From NCBI GenBank assembly GCA_037349315.1, contig JBAIAC010000597.1, forward strand, positions 115,994 through 179,993: a stretch of 64,000 nucleotides of DNA. Direction: 5' to 3'. Positions within the stretch are counted from its first letter, which is position 1. Each line of letters begins with the position of its first letter. The notes under the pieces were generated by a model. That model was not told the origin of the DNA. It saw only the letters and a program-made list of their open reading frames with translations, and searched no databases. Shown piece by piece: positions 58,206 to 64,000 of the stretch. The DNA is from Chelydra serpentina. Its lineage: Eukaryota; Chordata; Testudines; Chelydridae. Made by a program: the position numbers and the translations under genes.

Positions 58206-58235
58206 CCCATACATCCCCGCTATCTATCTATCCAG
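57115..58235 (+). repeat. (ATCC)n block with interspersed variant units, ending in (ATCT)n
   Basis: About 1.1 kb of ATCC tetranucleotide runs broken every 60-100 bp by ccccatacacgtcatctatc or ttgtacatgccgccatcc, giving a compound minisatellite. It ends in about ten ATCT repeats (58163-58204). The long open frames in all plus-strand phases (His/Pro/Ser/Ile) are composition artefacts. Confidence 0.93.
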
Positions 58236-58564
58236 GATAGAGGCAGAAGCTAACTGGCACCCAGCACCAGAGGGGAGGCAGAGTCCCAGGTTGGGGGGCG
58301 GGGGGGTTGGATGGGCGGGTGCAGGGTAGCACCGCCCAGTGTGGTGGAAATGCAGCCAGCTCTGGGGTGGAACTGGCACCCCAAGGGAGGCGGAGTCATG
58401 AGATGATGGACAGGCGGGTTTCAGGTTGCTGGAGGAGGCAGCCCTGCAAGGGGGGGGGGGGATCCTGGACTCTCCCGGGTCCCCCCCCCCCAACTCCTGT
58501 GATTCTCCTCCCACCCTTGTCGTCCCCCCCCCCACTGCCCCACCCAGTGCTGACCTCGCTGCCA

Positions 58565-58716
58565 TTCCAGCCAATGGGGTGGCAGGACAGCTCCCGCGCG
58601 GTAGGCGCCACTGTGACATCGCCCGTTTACTTACGGTTTGCAGCCGTCGGTTACCGGCCCCCCCCGGAGCCGGAGAGAGGACCCCGGCGTCCGAGTGCCT
58701 GACTCCCGCTCGCACC
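58565..58716 (+). promoter_or_regulatory. candidate promoter and 5' noncoding exon of the CCT8-like gene
   Basis: GC-rich unique sequence with a CCAAT box at 58571-58575, ending in a plausible ACC|GTGAGC donor at 58716/58717. The CDS is preceded by an acceptor at 60932, and the 85-bp minisatellite would fill the intron between. The exon boundaries are a guess from signals only; another donor (GTGGGTAACC, about 58764) is possible. Confidence 0.35.
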
Positions 58717-58804
58717 GTGAGCCGAGCCGGGCGGCGTGTGTGGGGACGGGGTCGCCCCTGGGGGTGGGTAACCCTGGCAATAGGGGCTGTCGGGCGGGGA
58801 AACC

Positions 58805-60870
58805 CCCCCAGAGCCGGCGCCCCCTAGAGGGGACAGGCCCCTGCCCCATTCCCCGCCCCCCTGAGCCAGCCAGTCCCCGCCCTGGGGCCGGGTGGGAGCC
58901 AGCGCCCCCTAGAGGGGACAGGCCCCTGCCCCATTCCCCGCCCCCCTGAGCCAGCCAGTCCCCGCCCTGGGGCCGGGTGGGAGCCGGCGCCCCCTAGAGG
59001 GGACAGGCCCCTGCCCCATTCCCCGCCCCCCTGAGCCAGCCAGTCCCGCCCTGGGGCCGGGTGGGAGCCGGCGCCCCCTAGAGGGGACAGGCCCCGCCCC
59101 ATTCCCCGCCCCACTGAGCCAGCCAGTCCCCGCCCTGGGGCCGGGTGGGAGCCGGCGCCCCCTAGAGGGGACAGGCCCCGCCCCATTCCCCGCCCCCCTG
59201 GGCCAGCCAGTGCCCGCCCTGGGGCCGGGTGGGAGCCGGCGCCCCCTAGAGGGGACAGGCCCCTGCCCCATTCCCCGCCCCCCTGAGCCAGCCAGTCCCT
59301 GCCCCAGAGCCGGGTGGGAGCCGGCGCCCCCTAGAGGGGACAGGCCCCTGCCCCATTCCCCGCCCCCCTGAGCCAGCCAGTCCCCGCCCTGGGGCCGGGT
59401 GGGAGCCGGCGCCCCCTAGAGGGGACAGGCCCCTGCCCCATTCCCCGCCCCCCTGAGCCAGCCAGTCCCCGCCCTGGGGCCGGGTGGGAGCCGGCGCCCC
59501 CTAGAGGGGACAGGCCCCTGCCCCATTCCCCGCCCCCCTGAGCCAGCCAGTCCCGCCCTGGGGCCGGGTGGGAGCCGGCGCCCCCTAGAGGGGACAGGCC
59601 CCTGCCCCATTCCCCGCCCCCCTGAGCCAGCCAGTCCCCACCCTGGGGCCGGGTGGGAGCCGGCGCCCCCTAGAGGGGACAGGCCCCTGCCCCATTCCCC
59701 GCCCCCCTGAGCCAGCCAGTCCCCGCCCTGGGCCGGGTGGGAGCCAGCGCCCCCTAGAGGGGACAGGCCTCTGCCCCATTCCCCACCCCCCTGAGCCAGC
59801 CAGTCCCCATCCTGGGGCCGGGTGGGAGCCAGCGCCCCCTAGAGGGGACAGGCCCCTGCCCCATTCCCCGCCCCCTGAGCCAGCCAGGCCCCGCCCTGGG
59901 GCCGGGTGGGAGCCGGCGCCCCCTAGAGGGGACAGGCCCCTGCCCCATTCCCCGCCCCCCTGAGCCAGCCAGGCCCCGCCCTGGGGCCGGGTGGGAGCCG
60001 GCGCCCCCTAGAGGGGACAGGCCCCTGCCCCATTCCCCGCCCCCCTGAGCCAGCCAGTCCCCGCCCTGGGGCCGGGTGGGAGCCGGCGCCCCCTAGAGGG
60101 GACAGGCCCCGCCCCATTCCCCGCCCCCCTGGGCCAGCCAGTGCCCGCCCCGGGGCCGGGTGGGAGCCGGCGCCCCCTAGAGGGGACAGGCCCCTGCCCC
60201 ATTCCCCGCCCCCCTGAGCCAGCCAGTCCCTGCCCCAGAGCCGGGTGGGAGCCGGCGCCCCCTAGAGGGGACAGGCCCCTACCCCATTCCCCGCCCCCTG
60301 AGCCAGCCAGTCCCCGCCCTGGGGCCGGGTGGGAGCCGGCGCCCCCTAGAGGGGACAGGCCCCTGCCCCATTCCCCGCCCCCCTGAGCCAGCCAGTCCCC
60401 GCCCTGGGGCCGGGTGGGAGCCGGCGCCCCCTAGAGGGGACAGGCCCCTGCCCCATTCCCCGCCCCCCTGAGCCAGCCAGTCCCGCCCTGGGGCCGGGTG
60501 GGAGCCGGCGCCCCCTAGAGGGGACAGGCCCCTGCCCCATTCCCCGCCCCCCTGAGCCAGCCAGTCCCCACCCTGGGGCCGGGTGGGAGCCGGCGCCCCC
60601 TAGAGGGGACAGGCCCCTGCCCCATTCCCCGCCCCCCTGAGCCAGCCAGTCCCCGCCCTGGGGCCGGGTGGGAGCCAGCGCCCCCTAGAGGGGACAGGCC
60701 TCTGCCCCCATTCCCCACCCCCCTGAGCCAGCCAGTCCCCATCCTGGGGCCGGGTGGGAGCCAGCGCCCCCTAGAGGGGACAGGCCCCTGCCCCATTCCC
60801 CGCCCCCCTGAGCCAGCCAGTCCCTGCCCTGGGGCCGGGGGGGAGCCGGCGCCCCCTAGAGGGGACAGGC
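58805..60870 (-). repeat. 85-bp minisatellite, about 24 copies, CTCF-type core on the minus strand
   Basis: The 85-bp unit contains ggcgccccctagaggggaca, a cccattccccgcccccctgag segment split by small variants, ccagccagtccccgccctgg and ggccgggtgggag. Its minus strand carries CCTCTAGGGGGCGC, 13 of 14 with the CTCF consensus. Variant units recur about 932 bp apart, so the array has an older higher-order duplication of about 11 units. It ends 60 bp before the chaperonin acceptor and probably lies inside that gene's intron. Confidence 0.93.
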
Positions 60871-60935
60871 CTCTGCCCCATTCCTTGCCCCAGGCAATCG
60901 TACGTGGCCATTGGTTGTCTCTCTCCCCCCAGGCC

Positions 60936-62588
60936 ATGGCTGCCCACGTGCCCCTGCCCCCTGGCCTGCCCCAGCTGCTCAAAGCCGGCACCAGGTGCTT
61001 CTCCGGCCTGCAGGAGTCGCTCTTCAGCCACATCACGGCCTGCCGGGCCCTGGCCTTGTGCCTCCGCACCTCCTACGGGCCGCTGGGCCGCAACAAGCTG
61101 GTGATCACCCACCTGGGCAAGCCCCTGTGCACGGCCCACGCCGGCACCATCCTGCGGGAGCTGGAGCTGCAGAACCCGGTGGCGCGGCTGCTGGGCGCGG
61201 CCAGCCAGGCCCAGGAGGAGGCGATGGGCGACGGGGCCAACGCCGTGGTGCTGCTGGCCGGGGCGCTGCTGGACAACGCCGAGAAGCTGCTCCGTGCCGG
61301 CCTGCCCGTGGCCGCCGTGCGGGACGGCTACGACGCGGCCTGCAAGGAGGCCGTGCGGCTGCTGCCCGGCCTGGCCTGCCACGTGCTGGCGGATCTCCGG
61401 GACCCGGACAAGGTGGCCTGGGCCCTGCGCGCCGCCGTGGGCAGCAAGCTCTTCGGCTACCAGGATTTCCTCGCCGGGCTGGTGGCCCGGTGCTGCGTGG
61501 CCGCCCTGAGCCCGGAAGGCGCCTTCGAGCCCGATAACGTGCGCCTCTGCAAGGTGCCGGGGGGCGGCGTCACCGACTCCTGCCTGCTGCCGGGAATGGT
61601 CTTCCGCACCGAGGCCGAGAGCCGGACGCACCAGGCACGCGAGGCCCGGATCGCCGTCTACTGCTGCCCCTTCGGCCTGGCCCGCCCCGAGACCCAGGGC
61701 ACGGCGCTGTTCCAGGGGGCGGCGGAGATGCGGGCGTACGGCGGCGCCGAGGAAGAGCTGCTGGGGCAGCGGGTCCGGGCCATCGCCGAGGAAGGGGCCG
61801 GCGTGGTGGTGGTGGGCGGGCGGGTGGACCCGCTGGCCCTGCAGTTCGCCGATCAGTTGGGGCTGATGGTGGTGCGGCTCGGCTCCCGGCTGGAGCTGCA
61901 GCACTTGTGCCGGGCCGTCGGCGCCGTCCCGCTGGCCAGCCTGGTGCCCCCGCCGCCCGGCACCATGGGGCACTGCCGGCACGTCTACCTGGGCGAGGTC
62001 GGGAGCACGGCCGTGGTGGTTTTCCGGCAGGACGGCGGCGCCTGCCCCGTGGCCACCGTCCTGCTGCGGGGGGCCACCGACGAGCTGCTCGGCAGCCTGG
62101 AGGAGGCGGTGACGGACGGGCTGAACGCCTACAAGGCCCTGGTGAGCGACCGCCGGCTGCTGCCCGGGGCGGGGGCCGCGGAGATGGCCCTGGCCGTGCG
62201 GCTGGCCACGCTGGGCACCTACATCCCCGGCCCGGAGCACTATAGCATCCTGGAGTTCGCCCAGGCTTTGAAGACCCTGCCGGCGGCGCTGGCCGAGAAC
62301 GCCGGGCTGCCGGTCAACGAGACCATGGCGGCGTTGGAGGCCCTTCACCAGCTGGGCACGGACACGGCCGGGGTCCGGCCGGGCGAGGGGGGGGCCCCCA
62401 CCATGGACGCGGCCCGGGAGGGGGTGCTGGACTCCCTGCTGGTCAAGGAGCGGGCCATCCGCCTGGCCAGCCACACGGCCACCACCCTGCTGGGCATCAG
62501 CCACATCCTGGTGGCCAAGAAGAGCGGGGGGCCCAAGGTCCGGGGGGAGAACCCCAACTGGGACCTGGAACCCGACGCCCTGGAGTGA
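60936..62588 (+). CDS. CCT8L: CCT8-like chaperonin subunit (TCP-1 theta-like), single-exon coding sequence
   Basis: 550 codons; CCT8 itself is about 548. The protein aligns with CCT8 from end to end: MAAHVPLPPGLPQLLKAGTR at the N-terminus, TSYGPLGRNKLV (45-56, P-loop region), TILRELELQNP (71-81), AIAEEGAGVVVVGGRVD (apical domain, about 282-298), VLLRGATDEL, RRLLPGAGAAE (406-416) and GGPK near the C-terminus. CCT8 is one of eight ring subunits of the cytosolic TRiC/CCT folding machine. Start choice: ATG in a GCCATGG context directly after a tctctccccccag acceptor at 60932, which suggests an upstream noncoding exon. Oddities: the Asp of the NDGAT-type motif is His68 (CTAHAGTIL), GDGT is GDGAN (98-102) and PGGGA is PGAGA; Asp394, the other catalytic Asp, is kept. 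Third codon positions are almost all G or C. A CDS without introns, although CCT8 has many, points to a retrocopy kept open by selection, like mammalian CCT8L genes. Ring incorporation is unknown. Confidence 0.93.
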   Translation: MAAHVPLPPGLPQLLKAGTRCFSGLQESLFSHITACRALALCLRTSYGPLGRNKLVITHLGKPLCTAHAGTILRELELQNPVARLLGAASQAQEEAMGDGANAVVLLAGALLDNAEKLLRAGLPVAAVRDGYDAACKEAVRLLPGLACHVLADLRDPDKVAWALRAAVGSKLFGYQDFLAGLVARCCVAALSPEGAFEPDNVRLCKVPGGGVTDSCLLPGMVFRTEAESRTHQAREARIAVYCCPFGLARPETQGTALFQGAAEMRAYGGAEEELLGQRVRAIAEEGAGVVVVGGRVDPLALQFADQLGLMVVRLGSRLELQHLCRAVGAVPLASLVPPPPGTMGHCRHVYLGEVGSTAVVVFRQDGGACPVATVLLRGATDELLGSLEEAVTDGLNAYKALVSDRRLLPGAGAAEMALAVRLATLGTYIPGPEHYSILEFAQALKTLPAALAENAGLPVNETMAALEALHQLGTDTAGVRPGEGGAPTMDAAREGVLDSLLVKERAIRLASHTATTLLGISHILVAKKSGGPKVRGENPNWDLEPDALE

Positions 62589-62659
62589 GCCGCCGCCCTG
62601 CGGCCACATGGAAACGGGCCCCCGCCGGCCCCTTCCCCTGATCCGCCCGTTGGCACCCC

Positions 62660-62665
62660 AATAAA
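62660..62665 (+). terminator. AATAAA polyadenylation signal of the CCT8-like gene
   Basis: A canonical AATAAA lies 72 bp after the stop codon and is followed by a T/G-containing stretch (ctccgctgtcagtcc). A functional-looking 3' end so close to the stop supports an expressed gene with a short 3' UTR rather than a dead retrocopy. Confidence 0.8.
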
Positions 62666-62816
62666 CAGCTTCTCACCCCGTTACACAGACTCCGCTGTCA
62701 GTCCTTCCCCGGGACCCCCCCCTCATTGCCTAGCGACAGCCCCGGGGGGGGGGGGTGCGCCCACACACCCCCAAACCGAGATCGGGGCCCCGTCGCACCG
62801 AGTGCTGCCCCGACCC

Positions 62817-62985
62817 TGGCTCCCAGCCCCCCTGCTCTAACCCACCAGCCCCCACGCCCCTCCCAGAGCCGGGGAGAGAACCCAGGAGTCCTGGCTCCCA
62901 GCCCCCCTGCTCTAACCCACCAGCCCCCACTCCCCTCCCAGAGCCGGGGAGAGAACCCAGGAGTCCTGGCTCCCAGCCCCCATCA
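62817..62985 (-). repeat. SINE-head units, two copies, minus strand
   Basis: cctggctcccagcccccctg, ctctaacccaccagccccca and gagccggggagagaacccag occur twice, about 75 bp apart, downstream of the chaperonin gene. Confidence 0.85.
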
Positions 62986-63289
62986 CATTCTACCCAGATG
63001 GGGAGGGGGCACTTCCCCCTTGACCTGCATTTCCCCCTGGGGGTGCTGATGGGGCTGGGGGAGGGGCTGAGCGGAATCTCCAGGGGCCGTAATTAAGCCC
63101 TGGCAGGAGAAGTGCCCTTGATTGCATTTCCATTTAAAGCAGCGCTAATGACACTTCCCTTCCCTGTACCTAGGCCCGGCCCCGCCCCTCCCCCGGCGCC
63201 TGGCGCAGCTGAGTATGGGGGGGCAGGTGACACCCCTGTCTTGGGGAAGGGGCGTATGGGGGGGGGCGGGGGTCCAGATGGCGCCCCCG
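62986..63289. other. GC-rich intergenic sequence
   Basis: No feature recognised apart from a G run at about 63258. It lies between SINE-head units and the rightmost CTCF-core array. Confidence 0.45.
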
Positions 63290-63915
63290 ACCCCTCCGTA
63301 TCTCTCCCGGCCTGTGCAAGGCTGGCCCTGGGCGGTGCTAGGGGGCGATGTGGGGCAGGGAGCGGGGCGGGGGGCTCAGCAGGGGGCGCTCTCCCCTGGC
63401 AGGTGGGGCTGCCCCATGGGGCACTGTGGGGCGGTGGCTCAGCAGGGGGCGCTCTCCCCTGGCAGGTGGGGCTGGCCCCATGGGACACTATGGGGCGCTG
63501 TGGGGCGGGGGCTTAGCAGGGGGCGCTCTCTCCTGGCAGGTGGGGCTGGCCCCATGGGGCACTATGGGGCGCTGTGGGGCGGGGGCTTAGCAGGGGGCGC
63601 TCTCTCCTGGCAGGCAGGGCTGGCCCCATGTGGCACTAGGGGGCGATGTGGGGCTGGCTGTGGGGCAGGGGGCTCAAAAGGGGGCGCTCTCCCCTGGCAC
63701 GTGGGGCTGGCCGCAGGGCGGCGCTAGGGGGTGCTGTGGGGCTGGCAGTGGGGCGGGGGGCTCAGCAGGGGGTGCTCTCCCCTGGCAGGTGGGGCTGGCC
63801 CCATGGGGCACTAGGGGGCGCTGTGGGGCTGGCTGTGGGGCGGGGGGGCTCAGCAGGGGGCGCTCTCCCCTGGCAGGTGGGGCTGGCCGCAGGGCGGCGC
63901 TAGGGGGCGCTGGGT
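63290..63915 (+). repeat. GC-rich tandem array with CTCF-type cores, about 7 diverged units
   Basis: Units of about 75-90 bp contain cagcagggggcgctctcccc, tggcaggtggggctggcccc and often a second actagggggcgctgtgggg core. TCAGCAGGGGGCGC and GCACTAGGGGGCGC each match the CTCF consensus at 13 of 14 positions, on the plus strand. The array is 0.7 kb downstream of the chaperonin gene. Open frames across it are a product of composition. Confidence 0.88.
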
Positions 63916-64000
63916 TTAGACTGGAACTGGGAAAGGCTCCAGATCCCATTCGCTGCCCCCCCCATCCCCCCCAGACCCCCCTCCTGCCCAAGCGAAGCCT

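Noticed and set aside
56821..58329. Open frames of 390-500 codons with HPSIHPS repeats
   Set aside because: Product of the ATCC tetranucleotide block; all three plus frames are open.
60771..62609. 612-codon open frame antisense to the chaperonin gene
   Set aside because: Mirror of the GC-rich codon usage of the sense gene; Gln/Gly/Ala/Pro-rich with no domain, whereas the sense frame aligns with CCT8 along its whole length.

Overview
This is eukaryotic vertebrate DNA, most probably from a cryptodiran (hidden-necked) turtle. It has spliced exons, CR1 LINE fragments, solo LTRs and hAT-type MITEs. It also carries seven copies of a tRNA-derived SINE whose 3' tail looks like a CR1 tail and ends in ATTCTATG repeats, which is the structure known for the turtle Pol III/Cry SINE. 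The species call is an inference. The high GC content and dense minisatellites would suit a small, GC-rich chromosome.

Genes. (1) 1027-45585, minus strand: the N-terminal third of DNAH2, the heavy chain of a ciliary/flagellar inner-arm dynein. Twenty-five exons with matching splice sites and phases, plus one tentative N-terminal exon, give about 1,400 uninterrupted codons. They cover the stem (DHC_N1) and the start of the linker (DHC_N2). The gene runs off the left edge before the motor domain, and the true 5' end is not settled. (2) 60936-62588, plus strand: a single-exon coding sequence of 550 residues for a CCT8-like (TCP-1 theta-like) chaperonin subunit. It has a good Kozak context, a splice acceptor just before the ATG and an AATAAA signal downstream.

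Layout. 1-9.2 kb: DNAH2 exons between tandem arrays built from a tRNA-like SINE head. 9.2-16.1 kb: one huge intronic minisatellite, about 96 copies of a 72-bp unit, each with a near-perfect CTCF-type core. 16.1-19.9 kb: the rest of that intron, including an 11-copy array of a different 69-bp unit with the same core on the other strand. 19.9-36.6 kb: densely spaced DNAH2 exons with SINE, CR1, LTR and MITE insertions. 36.6-45.6 kb: the first exons, a nested solo LTR and CR1. 45.6-53.6 kb: a long CR1, hAT-type elements and anonymous sequence. 53.7-56.2 kb: a strongly strand-asymmetric pyrimidine minisatellite. 56.2-58.75 kb: CpG-rich promoter-like DNA, repeated ZNF143-type motifs and an ATCC block. 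58.8-60.87 kb: an 85-bp minisatellite with the CTCF-type core on the minus strand. 60.9-62.7 kb: the chaperonin gene. 63.2-63.9 kb: a further array with the core on the plus strand.

Most notable: four arrays with otherwise different units (about 140 sites in all) share the core YAGGGGGCGC. Their orientations are convergent around the DNAH2 5' half and divergent around the chaperonin gene, as expected of an expanded insulator or loop-anchor system. The chaperonin paralogue has also lost an Asp that is needed for ATP hydrolysis in the family.
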